64,000 bases of DNA from JBAMOY01 sp037071015 (GTDB lineage: Bacteria > Bacillota_I > Bacilli_A > RF39 > UBA660), in the NCBI GenBank assembly GCA_037071015.1, contig JBAMOY010000001.1, forward strand, positions 806,001 to 870,000, written 5' to 3'. The notes beneath the pieces are model-generated. The model ran no database searches. It was not told the DNA's origin and saw nothing but the letters and a program-made list of their open reading frames with translations. Shown here piece after piece: positions 18,342-27,504 of the stretch (its first letter is position 1; every line of letters starts with the position of its first letter). A program made the position numbers and the translations under genes.

Positions 18342-19713
18342 CTGTAATACTTTCTAAATAGTTTATCACTACTTTGCGATCATTAAATGGTATCCGTTCA
18401 TTATTCTTAACAATCATTACCTCTTCATGACCTTTACCTAAGATAAGTAAAGTATCCTTATCTTTCAATAAATTAATCCCCTTTATAATCGCCTCTTTAC
18501 GATCTAAACATACCTCATAATTATCTCTTTCTATTCCGTCTAACATATCTTCAACAATCTGATTAGGATCTTCGTCATGGGGGTCATCATTAGTAACAAT
18601 GGTAAATTTCGATAAACTTGTTACAATGTTCATCATAATTGGTCTTTTAGTTCGGTCACGATTACCAGTACAGCCAAATACAGTATAAATATCACCAATT
18701 GTGACCTCTTTCATTGTTTTAATAATTTTTTCAACGGCGTCCGGTGTATGAGCATAATCAATCACAATGCAAGAATCACCATATTTAATCATATCCATTC
18801 GTCCTGCTGGCGATTTTAAATGTATAATTACATCATGAATAGTTTCTTGAGAAAAACCTAATTGTGATAAAACAACAACGGTCGTCAAAACATTATAAAT
18901 ATTATATTTACCTAATAATGGAGAAACGATAGTATGACTCTCATCCTGATAGTGATATAAAAATTTACTACCACCATGATTCATATCATAACTGACAACC
19001 TGATAATCACCGCCACTAAAACCATAAGTAATATTTTCTTTATCATCTAATAAAAAATATTCCTTATACTTATCATCATAATTAACGACTGCTTTACCAT
19101 TAGGTTTCAACTTATAAAATAATTTTTGTTTAGCTAAAGCATAATTACCCATCGTCTTATGATAGTCCAAATGGTCTTGTGTTAAATTAGTAAAAATCGC
19201 ATAATCAAACATTAAGCCTTCACAACGATTCATAGCTAACCCATGACTACTAATTTCTAAAACCATATATTTATATCCATTATTATAAGCAGTTACAATC
19301 ATATCATATATTTCAGTAATATCAGGGCTAGTATTAGGTAAATCCATTACCTTTTTATCTAAATAAAATCCAATTGTTCCCATGTAAGCACATTTACAAG
19401 ATAATTTATTAAGTGCCTCATAAATTAAAAAAGCACTTGTAGTTTTACCATTGGTTCCGGTAATACCAATTAAAGTCATATCTTCTAAATAACGATTATA
19501 ATTTTCGATTAGATAATCTGTCAAATATTGACGACTATCTGCAACAATCTCATAAGGAATATCATAATCGCCTTCTTCTTCAACAATCAATTTGCTAGCA
19601 CCATTAGCAATCGCATCCTTAATATAATCGCTACCATTACTACTAATTCCTTTTAAGGCTACAAAAATATCGCCCGGTTTTACTTTTCGTGAATCAGATT
19701 TAATATTTATCAT
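18328..19713 (-). CDS. MurE paralogue with DDPH in place of DNPR
   Basis: A 461-residue Mur ligase closely related to the neighbouring murE (SDSRKVKPGDIFVALKG, GITGTNGKTTSAF, VIDYAHTPDAVEK). The substrate-specificity motif reads DDPHDEDP rather than DNPRKEDP. The Arg that contacts the second carboxylate of mDAP is His here, so mDAP is an unlikely substrate. It could add another third residue, act on another UDP-MurNAc peptide, or be diverging. It ends in a terminator and is not cotranscribed with the downstream copy unless readthrough occurs. Confidence 0.85.
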   Translation of the reverse strand: MINIKSDSRKVKPGDIFVALKGISSNGSDYIKDAIANGASKLIVEEEGDYDIPYEIVADSRQYLTDYLIENYNRYLEDMTLIGITGTNGKTTSAFLIYEALNKLSCKCAYMGTIGFYLDKKVMDLPNTSPDITEIYDMIVTAYNNGYKYMVLEISSHGLAMNRCEGLMFDYAIFTNLTQDHLDYHKTMGNYALAKQKLFYKLKPNGKAVVNYDDKYKEYFLLDDKENITYGFSGGDYQVVSYDMNHGGSKFLYHYQDESHTIVSPLLGKYNIYNVLTTVVVLSQLGFSQETIHDVIIHLKSPAGRMDMIKYGDSCIVIDYAHTPDAVEKIIKTMKEVTIGDIYTVFGCTGNRDRTKRPIMMNIVTSLSKFTIVTNDDPHDEDPNQIVEDMLDGIERDNYEVCLDRKEAIIKGINLLKDKDTLLILGKGHEEVMIVKNNERIPFNDRKVVINYLESITERIN

Positions 19714-19735
19714 AATAAACCTCCTATATTACTTT

Positions 19736-20086
19736 CTATATTAATTCAATTCTTATACCAACCACACCATAACGTTTCTCATCGCGACTACTGTAAAATT
19801 CATTTAATAAAGTTAATACTTCTTCTTTGCTCATGCCAGCAAACCCCAACAAGTTAACTGGAATGTCCTCAAGCAAACTAGCAAAGTCACGATACTTAAG
19901 CAATCCAACTATCTTAGCTTCGATAAACTCTTCTCGATCAGGCTCTAAACCAAAACGAATAATATCACCAATTTTCATCAGTTGCCTTTTTTGATCATTT
20001 AACCTTAATTCGATAACCTTATCACCATTTTTAATCTTATCATAGTACTCTTTTTTTAACCCACATTTAAACATTATTCTACCCAC
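19736..20086 (-). CDS. ASCH domain protein
   Basis: A 116-residue ASCH-fold protein (CGLKKEYYDKIKNGDKVIELRL at the start; KIGDIIRFGL, VGIRIELI at the end). ASCH domains bind RNA or act on modified nucleosides; no specific substrate can be read here. The true start may be the internal Met at residue 5, since the gene overlaps the end of the GDPD gene by eight bases. It is translationally coupled to that gene. Confidence 0.8.
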   Translation of the reverse strand: MGRIMFKCGLKKEYYDKIKNGDKVIELRLNDQKRQLMKIGDIIRFGLEPDREEFIEAKIVGLLKYRDFASLLEDIPVNLLGFAGMSKEEVLTLLNEFYSSRDEKRYGVVGIRIELI

Positions 20087-20777
20087 TTTCTAAATTCCTA
20101 GCTACATCAGTTATAATTCCCAAATTACGATTCGTAGTTTTTAAAATATCCTCTAAAATAGCCTTTTCGTTAATCGTCCATATATATAGTTCGTCATAAT
20201 TCAAATAGTTCTTATAGTTAATAATACTAACAGAGTAGAAAGAAAAATTTTTATCACTATTACTTAAATTTTTTTTAACCCCTACTAGTAATCCCATTTT
20301 AACCATAGGATACTTTTTAGTGAAATATTGAATAAGTTTATCATTAAAACTACATATATAAATATTCAAATAAGGATACTTTTTGATAATTTTATATATC
20401 TCATTAACAACCTTCCGATAACCTTTACTCTCATCTTTAACTTCAATCATTAATTGTTTGTCACTGTTGATCCCGACTAAAATATCATCTAGAGTTGCAA
20501 TTTTACTAGGATTAGTTAATGTACCAAAATTATACCTTTCTAATTCTTTTAACTTCATATTACTAATAAGTCCACTACCATTACTAGATAGCGCTATATT
20601 ATTATCATGGCTAACAACAATTTTTTTATCCCTCGTCATCCGAACATCAAACTCTACACCCGCAATATAATCTCTTTTTAACACTTCATAAATGGCTTCC
20701 TTAGAATTTTCAGGATAATTAACCCCTACGTCATTTCCACGATGTGAAATTAATTTCAACATTCTATCACATCCCAT
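20079..20777 (-). CDS. Glycerophosphodiester phosphodiesterase family protein
   Basis: A GDPD enzyme of about 227-232 residues with the family signature: SHRG, PENS, EFDVRMTRDKKIVVSHD and MIEVK. It hydrolyses glycerophosphodiesters to glycerol-3-phosphate and an alcohol. There is no signal peptide, so it should be cytoplasmic. The open frame begins at 20777, but the ATG at 20762 (MLKLISHRG) places the HRG motif at the usual distance. It overlaps the ASCH gene. Confidence 0.9.
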   Translation of the reverse strand: MGCDRMLKLISHRGNDVGVNYPENSKEAIYEVLKRDYIAGVEFDVRMTRDKKIVVSHDNNIALSSNGSGLISNMKLKELERYNFGTLTNPSKIATLDDILVGINSDKQLMIEVKDESKGYRKVVNEIYKIIKKYPYLNIYICSFNDKLIQYFTKKYPMVKMGLLVGVKKNLSNSDKNFSFYSVSIINYKNYLNYDELYIWTINEKAILEDILKTTNRNLGIITDVARNLESG

Positions 20778-20806
20778 ACTTCTATAAATATATGATAGAA
20801 AATAAA

Positions 20807-21484
20807 TTATGACAATCTGTTAATCACATAATCACACACTTCTTTACTGATATCGAAAATATCTCGTGGATTATCGTCAATCGCACACTCAATCGTTTTA
20901 AATCCATACATATCAGCAACTTCTTTATAAGCAATTTCGGCCTTAAACAAATGATCCTTATCTCGTTCATTTTGATCTAATGCTTCTGAACGTGACTGTT
21001 TTAAAACCTCAGAAGCAGCTAGTGGCATATGAAGAAAAACCTTAATATCTGGTTGCGGTAATTCTAGTAAATCAAACTCTAATTTTTCTAACCACTTATA
21101 CATAGCTAATCGCTCCTCTTTAGTGTTATATTTACCACCTTGATGAGCCATATTCGAATGGATGTAACGATCCAAAATAACATTGACACCATTGTCAATC
21201 AAATATGCTATTTTATCAATATTATATTTGCGATCAGCAGCATAATAAAGTGAAGATACTTTCGGATCCACATGCGTTGATCCTTCAGGAAACCAACCTT
21301 CACATATATAATCTTTCCCCAAATAAGGGCCTCCAATAATTTTTCCTGTTGGTGAACTATAGTTAGGAAAACTGAATCTTTCAACTCTTTTACCCGTCTT
21401 CTTAATATAATCAACCAATAACTTAGCTTGCGTTTCTTTCCCCGAACAATCTGTACCCTCTATAACAATTAGTTTCCCCTTCAT
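20807..21484 (-). CDS. tmk: Thymidylate kinase
   Basis: A 225-residue dTMP kinase with P-loop EGTDCSGKETQ and the substrate-binding DRY (ILDRYIHSNMAHQG). It phosphorylates dTMP to dTDP. It is the last gene of a thyA-folA-tmk cluster that joins the last three functions of dTTP supply. Only four bases separate it from folA. It is slightly longer than E. coli Tmk, with an inserted loop after the P-loop region (GGPYLGKDYICEGWFPEG), as in other Bacillota and eukaryote-like forms. Confidence 0.9.
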   Translation of the reverse strand: MKGKLIVIEGTDCSGKETQAKLLVDYIKKTGKRVERFSFPNYSSPTGKIIGGPYLGKDYICEGWFPEGSTHVDPKVSSLYYAADRKYNIDKIAYLIDNGVNVILDRYIHSNMAHQGGKYNTKEERLAMYKWLEKLEFDLLELPQPDIKVFLHMPLAASEVLKQSRSEALDQNERDKDHLFKAEIAYKEVADMYGFKTIECAIDDNPRDIFDISKEVCDYVINRLS

Positions 21485-21488
21485 ATTA

Positions 21489-21974
21489 CTATCTCCTTTT
21501 GTATATTAAATGTTTATACTTGATACCATTATCTTCATGTCTAGCAATTTCTGTACAATTCCAATCTGCTTTGTCAAATGATGGAAAATAAACATCAGCT
21601 TTAGGTTCACTTTTATCAACTTCCGTTAAAACAAGCTTATTAGCCTCATCAAAAAACTGTCTATAAATTTGGGCGCCACCAATCACAAATACTTCATCAT
21701 TAATTTGTGCAATATATTCTAATAAATCTTGACGATTATGAAAAGCTAATACTCCATAACCTAAATTAACATCACTATGTGTCAAAACTAAGTGTGTTCG
21801 ACCAGGTAAAATCTTAGGTAACGACTTAAAAGTATTCATTCCCATAACAATATGTTTATGCATTGTTTGAGTTTTAAAAAATTTTAAATCATTAGGTAAG
21901 TGCCAAATAAGTTTATTATCCATACCTAGTTCATTATTTTTACCAATGGCGGCAATAAGTGATAAATTATCCAT
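21489..21974 (-). CDS. folA: Dihydrofolate reductase
   Basis: A 161-residue DHFR: LSLIAAIGKNNELGMDNKLIW, then LPNDLKFFK with the catalytic acidic residue, MGMNTFKSLP, and VIGGAQIYRQF. It reduces dihydrofolate made by thymidylate synthase. It lies eleven bases after thyA in the same operon. Confidence 0.96.
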   Translation of the reverse strand: MDNLSLIAAIGKNNELGMDNKLIWHLPNDLKFFKTQTMHKHIVMGMNTFKSLPKILPGRTHLVLTHSDVNLGYGVLAFHNRQDLLEYIAQINDEVFVIGGAQIYRQFFDEANKLVLTEVDKSEPKADVYFPSFDKADWNCTEIARHEDNGIKYKHLIYKRR

Positions 21975-21985
21975 TCAAACACCTC

Positions 21986-22888
21986 CTACTGCGAAATTGG
22001 GAATTTAATCGGTCCATGATGCTTATAATTTAAAATCTTAATATCTTTACACTCTTTAGAATTATCAAAATCATAGAAATTAGTTACACTAGGATTTAAC
22101 CATAATTTTGGAGCTGGAAAATCCCCTAAATTTTCAAATCTACTAATTTGCTCCTTAATTCCCTCCACCTGATTTACATATATATGAGCATCTTTAATAC
22201 TCCAATCTAAACAACCAGGTTCTAAATTATTAACCTTAGCTAACATATTTAAAAGAACAGCATATTGCGTCACATTAAATGGTAAACCTAATGGTACATC
22301 ACAACTTCTCTGATGTACCCAAGCATTAAGCTTGCCATCTGTAACATCCCATTCACTACTCCAAACACAAGATGGTAAAACTGCTGTTTTAATATACTCA
22401 TCCTGCCATAAACTCATAAGCATTCTCCGGTCATTGGGATTATTTTTAATTTTATCTAAAAGATTATCAATTAAGTTAAACTTACGAACAATATAACCAT
22501 AAGCAGTACCTATTGTATGTGCCCATTCCACACCAAAATCTTTTTTAACTTCTTGTCTTACTACTTCTCCACAGTCATTTGGAAGCATCTGCGAAGCCCT
22601 CCAAATACCGTCTTCACCAATTTCCCACTCATTCCAAATCTGAACATTTCGTTCTTGCAACCATCTTACATCATTAGATTGAACTTGATAAATCCATAAC
22701 ATTTCCAAAATAGCTTGTCTAAAAAATACTTGTTTAGTTGTTAAAGTTGGAAACTCTTCTCCTAAATCCAAATGAAAATGATGCGAAGGAACCTTAATAC
22801 TGTTTGTACCTGTTCGATTTTCTACTTCAATCCCCTCTTCTAATATTCTTTTACTTAATTCTAAATATTCCTTGTCAAACTTACTCAT
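21986..22888 (-). CDS. thyA: Thymidylate synthase
   Basis: A 300-residue ThyA that methylates dUMP with methylene-tetrahydrofolate. The catalytic Cys lies in LPSCVWSSEWDV, a variant of the usual PPCH segment. QRSCDVPLGLPFNV carries the dUMP-binding Arg-Ser-Asp equivalent (RSCD), and DAHIYVNQ is the C-terminal nucleotide-contact stretch. A ribosome binding site AGGAGGGAT precedes the ATG. It is first of thyA-folA-tmk. Confidence 0.95.
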   Translation of the reverse strand: MSKFDKEYLELSKRILEEGIEVENRTGTNSIKVPSHHFHLDLGEEFPTLTTKQVFFRQAILEMLWIYQVQSNDVRWLQERNVQIWNEWEIGEDGIWRASQMLPNDCGEVVRQEVKKDFGVEWAHTIGTAYGYIVRKFNLIDNLLDKIKNNPNDRRMLMSLWQDEYIKTAVLPSCVWSSEWDVTDGKLNAWVHQRSCDVPLGLPFNVTQYAVLLNMLAKVNNLEPGCLDWSIKDAHIYVNQVEGIKEQISRFENLGDFPAPKLWLNPSVTNFYDFDNSKECKDIKILNYKHHGPIKFPISQ

Positions 22889-22911
22889 CCTATCCCTCCT
22901 GAATTTTTATA

Positions 22912-23490
22912 TTATTCTACTATATCATTATCTTTAAAATTAATATTTAAAAACTTACGACTAGCTAAAAAATCACACATATGCACAAAACGTTGGTATT
23001 TATTGCTAGGCTTAGGCAAAACGACATCACTATAATTATTCGTATTCCATGGGCCCATATGACTACTAATCATATTAGTAATCAAATTAATTTCAGCATC
23101 GTTCAAAGTCAATTTATCTTTATTATCGACAATATATTTACATACTAACAAAGGATGGTCAAAAGCCGTATATGTCTCCTTAATTAATCCTGATTTCAAA
23201 CCGTCATGCATAATTAGAGACATAATAATCATGTCCTTCTCATCATCATTAAAAACATGACCAATACTTTCATCATTCAAAAGTTCATGAGCAATTCTCA
23301 CAGCAACCTTCGTATGACGTACTAATCCACCATCACCCAACGAAAATTCAGGATGATACTTTCCCGTCGAGCTAGCAGGAACACTAAAAAAATAATCTGG
23401 TAACAGCTCAATCATACGTTTAATATTATCGCGATAATGCTCCTTTTTTATATATCCGATTTCACGGTTAAAACATGCTACTTTATTCAT
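22912..23490 (-). CDS. HD domain hydrolase
   Basis: An HD-superfamily protein of about 192 residues with metal ligands in GGLVRHT and IMHDGLKSG, followed by FDHPLLVCKYI and SSHMGPW. HD proteins are metal-dependent phosphohydrolases of nucleotides or cyclic nucleotides; this substrate is not known. The ATG at 23490 has AGGTGAG just upstream and is preferred over 23499. It overlaps the end of hemW and precedes thyA, so a nucleotide-related role is plausible. Confidence 0.8.
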   Translation of the reverse strand: MNKVACFNREIGYIKKEHYRDNIKRMIELLPDYFFSVPASSTGKYHPEFSLGDGGLVRHTKVAVRIAHELLNDESIGHVFNDDEKDMIIMSLIMHDGLKSGLIKETYTAFDHPLLVCKYIVDNKDKLTLNDAEINLITNMISSHMGPWNTNNYSDVVLPKPSNKYQRFVHMCDFLASRKFLNINFKDNDIVE

Positions 23491-24592
23491 TATACTCACC
23501 TATAAAATTAATTAAAATATCATTAGAAATATATATCTGCTCACAAGCGATAGATATTCTTCCATTATTCTTAATTAATTTACCTCCCTTTAACATTTCT
23601 TCAATTTCAAAAACACTTTCCAAATCTAAACCATATTTATGCTTAAATTTTTCTAGTGAAATACCACGAATTTTACGTAAACCTAAAATCATTTCATTTT
23701 CCATATTTTTAGGCATTGTCATAAACTCTTCAGTCAGACGGTAATCACCGCATAAATAATTATTTAAACTTTTAGTATTATCATATCTAATATTATTAAT
23801 AAAACCACTCGCACCAAGACCAAAACCATAATATTCTTCATTATCCCAATAGGTTAAATTATGTTTTGATTCGTAACCTTCTTTGGCGTAATTGCTTATT
23901 TCGTATTGTCTATATCCCGCTTTCGTTAAAAGAGAATTAATCAATTTATACATTTCATAATCTAAATCTTCCTCAATTGGTTTAACGCGTTTAATACCTA
24001 GCAAAGTATGATCCTCAATCATAAGAGAGTAAGTCGAAATATGCGTAGGAGCTAATGAAATAATTTTATCAAGATCAGCTTTCAAATCCTTTATATTTTC
24101 ACCAGGAATCGCATACATCAAATCTACATTGATATTATTAATTCCCATACTTTTAATTAACTCCATCTTATTATAAACATCCTCATAAACATGATGACGA
24201 TTTAAAAACTTTAAACTGGTAAGATTAAACGATTCAATACCAAGACTTAATCTGTTTACGCCATTATTTATTAAGATACGTAATAAATCACTATCAATAT
24301 CATTAATATTACATTCAAAAGTAAATTCTAAATCAGAAGCATATTTAAACTTATGGATTATTAAAAATAATTGATTTAATTGATCACAAGATAGACAACT
24401 TGGCGTACCACCACCGATATATAAGGTTTTAACTATCTCACCTTGATAATGTGTATCTATCTCATTTGCTAAAGCCTCAAGATATTTATCCACCCAATCC
24501 CCATTATAGAACATCTTACAAAAATCACAGTAAGAACATAGTGTTGTACAAAAAGGAATATGGATATAAACTGCTTTCACGATTATCACCAT
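23483..24592 (-). CDS. hemW: HemW-like radical SAM protein
   Basis: A 369-residue radical SAM protein of the HemN/HemW family: YIHIPFCTTLCSYCDF supplies the Cx3Cx2C iron-sulfur motif, followed by YIGGGTPS and GIESFN. HemW proteins bind heme and are thought to deliver it; true coproporphyrinogen dehydrogenase has an extra N-terminal segment that is lacking here. The start may be the GTG at 24580 (VKAVYIHIPFC), which has GGTGAT upstream. No other heme gene is seen in the window. Confidence 0.9.
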   Translation of the reverse strand: MVIIVKAVYIHIPFCTTLCSYCDFCKMFYNGDWVDKYLEALANEIDTHYQGEIVKTLYIGGGTPSCLSCDQLNQLFLIIHKFKYASDLEFTFECNINDIDSDLLRILINNGVNRLSLGIESFNLTSLKFLNRHHVYEDVYNKMELIKSMGINNINVDLMYAIPGENIKDLKADLDKIISLAPTHISTYSLMIEDHTLLGIKRVKPIEEDLDYEMYKLINSLLTKAGYRQYEISNYAKEGYESKHNLTYWDNEEYYGFGLGASGFINNIRYDNTKSLNNYLCGDYRLTEEFMTMPKNMENEMILGLRKIRGISLEKFKHKYGLDLESVFEIEEMLKGGKLIKNNGRISIACEQIYISNDILINFIGEYNE

Positions 24593-24773
24593 TTTAATTA
24601 TAGCATTCCCAGCATCAAAAATCTACCATTCAGCTAATATTCTAATAAACCATAATTAGTATTTACCTTGATTATTTTAATATAAATTAAACTTATATAA
24701 CAAAATAATCGCATCAAAACTATCATAATTGTTCCAAATAAATTATACCGAACATTAGTTCGAATGTCAATTA

Positions 24774-24804
24774 TAAAAAAACAAAAATCTTTTATGATTT
24801 TTGT
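24774..24804 (-). terminator. Intrinsic terminator after the 780-residue protein
   Basis: A 9-bp stem (ACAAAAATC with GATTTTTGT, 24781-24804) and 6-base loop are followed on the minus strand by TTTTTT. The 215 bases between this gene and hemW hold no other feature that I can name. Confidence 0.85.
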
Positions 24805-24807
24805 CCA

Positions 24808-27150
24808 TTAAAGTTTCTTAACATCTATATCTGAAACTACATATTTATCTCTTATATTATTAATTATACTTTCATCATATCCAAATATTCTAAGTGACAA
24901 TAACAATTCTTCTATTCTATCTATAGACACACCTTCAAACATGGCTACCAATTCCTCCAAAGTAATATTTATATGAAGTTTGCTGGTTAAACCTAAAAAT
25001 TCTTTAAGATGAGTATTGTCACCTCTTATCAACTCTTCTTTATACTTTTCCCATAATTCCCGATTTAAATTTTTATAAGCCTCTGTTTTTATAACGACTA
25101 TTGGTAATTGATAATTATTAGCAATTCGTTTATCATTTTCCGTTATCTCATCATAACACAAAACAGCTGATGGAATCGACTTATAATCATTATTATTAAT
25201 TCGGTAAAAATCCATTTCATTATAAGATTGCGTTAAACAAGCCATTTCAAATGGGTCTAAATACTTGGAACTATTAACACTTACATCTAATGAATTGTTC
25301 TCTTCACCTTTAATATATATATCCTTATAAGAAGAAGATATTAGATTTTCATTGGAAAAATCACCAAATATAAAATTAACACAAGAACCATTCATTACAG
25401 ATATCGAATAATGGTTTTGATTGATATATGATGTAGCTACATAACTTCTACCAATAGTATGTTCATACATCGAATTAATACCATTGGCAGCTATATATCT
25501 AGAATCGAAAGCATTAAACGAATGTGCAATAAAAGAAAAATTTTCACCATTATATTCAAATACCGGAATATCATCTTCCACATAACTTTCTTTTTTACCT
25601 TTTAGCTCAGTTAAATTATTTTTATATAAATCGAAAAAATTATTTTTAAAAGCTCTTATAATATCATCCAACAAATAAATTTCCGAATGGTTATTTTGTA
25701 ATTCTAACCAAATACTATCTAATTGTTCAGTTGATAATTGACCTAGTTTTTCCAAATATTCCAAATAAGACACTAGTTTTTGATCCTCTAAGTTATCATT
25801 ACCATTTTTCTTTAGCAACTGTTTATACCTTAACGAATTAATTTCTTCGTGCTGTATTTCATTAAATGCAAAATGACCCTTACCAGTCAAATAGGCGAAA
25901 ATTTTCTCTCTTACAACTAAATTCGATTTATCGTAAAATTCATACCTGATTCCATTAAGATTATTTAGTTGTTCAAGGTCATTAATCTGAATATCATGAT
26001 TACCCTCGTTAACCAAAATTCGTAGGTAATCACCATTAATATTACTATCCACTATTTGCTTTAATAACTTTATATTGTTAGCAAAATAATTAACCATCTT
26101 TTGCATTTGTAAAACCTTTAATTCTCCATTCTCATTATATAATAAATCAAAAAGAGTTTTAAAGTCTTTAATGCTAATTACCTGCAGAAGCTTATCTATC
26201 TTAAACTCCGCTTTTGGGCAAATTAAATATTTGATAATCATATCAACTACTAATAGTCCAAATATTTCAACAAACTCATCACATAAAACATATGACGAAA
26301 GTTCTAAATTTTCCTTGATATATTCATCTTTTAAATACTGGGACATCAATTTTCTCGAATTATCTGAAACAAACAAATTATTATTGATGTAATTATTAAA
26401 AGCTTCATTTTCATACAAACTAAAATTGTGTAAATTATTAATAGGTATTTTATCTGATAAAGCTTTCTCTAACATATAATTATAATACTTGTTCCTATGA
26501 GGAATATTTTCTTCATAGATAATCGCCTCATAGCCATTAATAAAACTACTAATAACTAACTCATCATAATTAAGTAAATATAAATTATTATTCGGCTCAT
26601 CAATGGCATCAGAAAAATCTTCATAATAAGGTCTCTTCACCGTTCGATTACCCATGAATTGAAAGATAAAGTTCTTGTTCTTTGCAAGCTCTACCAATTC
26701 ATCAGTGACATAATCCTTTTCTACATAATTTAATAAATTAGCATTACGACTAATAGCCACTTTTAAAAATTTTTCATTATGCATCAAGCTATAATTATTT
26801 GGATCGAATTCTAAACCATCATCTAAAGCCATAGTAATTAACTCTTCTGTTAAAATATTTCTTTCAACATGAAGTAAATTTTGTGGATTTTGTTTTACTA
26901 AATAAGTAGCTAGTTTATAATTACTAAAAATACCACTATTATAAGAAGATGGTAAGACAAAATCATGACTAATCGCATAATCTACTATCTCATCAGTTAA
27001 GGCCTCTTTAGAAAATTCCGCTAAATTTCTAACATTAACCATCATATTATAAAGCGCTATTCGAGGATTTTGCAACTGTTCAGGTTCAGATAAATAACGG
27101 TTAACAATTACTCTCTCATCAGCAGTAAACATATTTTCAGAAAGTTCCAT
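24808..27150 (-). CDS. Large protein of unknown function with N-terminal helical repeats
   Basis: A 780-residue soluble protein I do not recognise. The N-terminal third contains at least three repeats of about 57 residues with the pattern LTxELxxxAxxxxF...N.kL...N..LL..VE, suggesting an alpha-solenoid, loosely like DUF4116 repeats. The middle is helical. A more beta-rich C-terminal domain (about 535-690) has SFIAHSF, IGRSYVATSYI and VNFIFGDF. No signal peptide or membrane helix is seen. It is cotranscribed with the HTH gene upstream, fourteen bases away. Confidence 0.75.
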   Translation of the reverse strand: MELSENMFTADERVIVNRYLSEPEQLQNPRIALYNMMVNVRNLAEFSKEALTDEIVDYAISHDFVLPSSYNSGIFSNYKLATYLVKQNPQNLLHVERNILTEELITMALDDGLEFDPNNYSLMHNEKFLKVAISRNANLLNYVEKDYVTDELVELAKNKNFIFQFMGNRTVKRPYYEDFSDAIDEPNNNLYLLNYDELVISSFINGYEAIIYEENIPHRNKYYNYMLEKALSDKIPINNLHNFSLYENEAFNNYINNNLFVSDNSRKLMSQYLKDEYIKENLELSSYVLCDEFVEIFGLLVVDMIIKYLICPKAEFKIDKLLQVISIKDFKTLFDLLYNENGELKVLQMQKMVNYFANNIKLLKQIVDSNINGDYLRILVNEGNHDIQINDLEQLNNLNGIRYEFYDKSNLVVREKIFAYLTGKGHFAFNEIQHEEINSLRYKQLLKKNGNDNLEDQKLVSYLEYLEKLGQLSTEQLDSIWLELQNNHSEIYLLDDIIRAFKNNFFDLYKNNLTELKGKKESYVEDDIPVFEYNGENFSFIAHSFNAFDSRYIAANGINSMYEHTIGRSYVATSYINQNHYSISVMNGSCVNFIFGDFSNENLISSSYKDIYIKGEENNSLDVSVNSSKYLDPFEMACLTQSYNEMDFYRINNNDYKSIPSAVLCYDEITENDKRIANNYQLPIVVIKTEAYKNLNRELWEKYKEELIRGDNTHLKEFLGLTSKLHINITLEELVAMFEGVSIDRIEELLLSLRIFGYDESIINNIRDKYVVSDIDVKKL

Positions 27151-27163
27151 AAATCACCAACCT

Positions 27164-27502
27164 CTATCTATTATGATGTGCTTGAAAATGTCCTTCGTTA
27201 TCCCGTTCCATGGCATATCTTTCCTGAAAAGTTTTACCACCCTTACTTAAACCTTGTTCTTTATGGAGCGCCATCAATCTTTTAATTTCTGCCATGATTT
27301 CTTCGGTTTCATCGTGTGTTTTACCTAATCTAATATAAATATCGTTAATACGCATATTATCGGTTAAACGTCTATGAACCGTTGATTGTGATATTCCCGT
27401 TAAAGAACTTATCTCATACGTATTCAGATGATTATTAATTAACAAATTAACACAAGTTATAATTTCATTTCTAACTTGTTGTTCCTGTGCATCACTTAAC
27501 AT
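27164..27502 (-). CDS. Small HTH protein, SpoIIID-like
   Basis: A 112-residue protein with one helix-turn-helix (TYEISSLTGISQSTVHRRLTD, about residues 28-48), in the style of the sporulation regulator SpoIIID, plus a charged C-terminal tail ending in HFQAHHNR. It begins two bases after lepA and may be cotranscribed with it. A sporulation role is not shown; other sporulation relatives (SpoVID-like and YsxE-like) are in this window. Confidence 0.65.
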   Translation of the reverse strand: MLSDAQEQQVRNEIITCVNLLINNHLNTYEISSLTGISQSTVHRRLTDNMRINDIYIRLGKTHDETEEIMAEIKRLMALHKEQGLSKGGKTFQERYAMERDNEGHFQAHHNR

Positions 27503-27504
27503 AG

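Noticed and set aside
16903..19713. The two murE-like genes as murE plus murF
   Set aside because: Both have the MurE N-terminal domain and high mutual similarity; neither shows MurF features.
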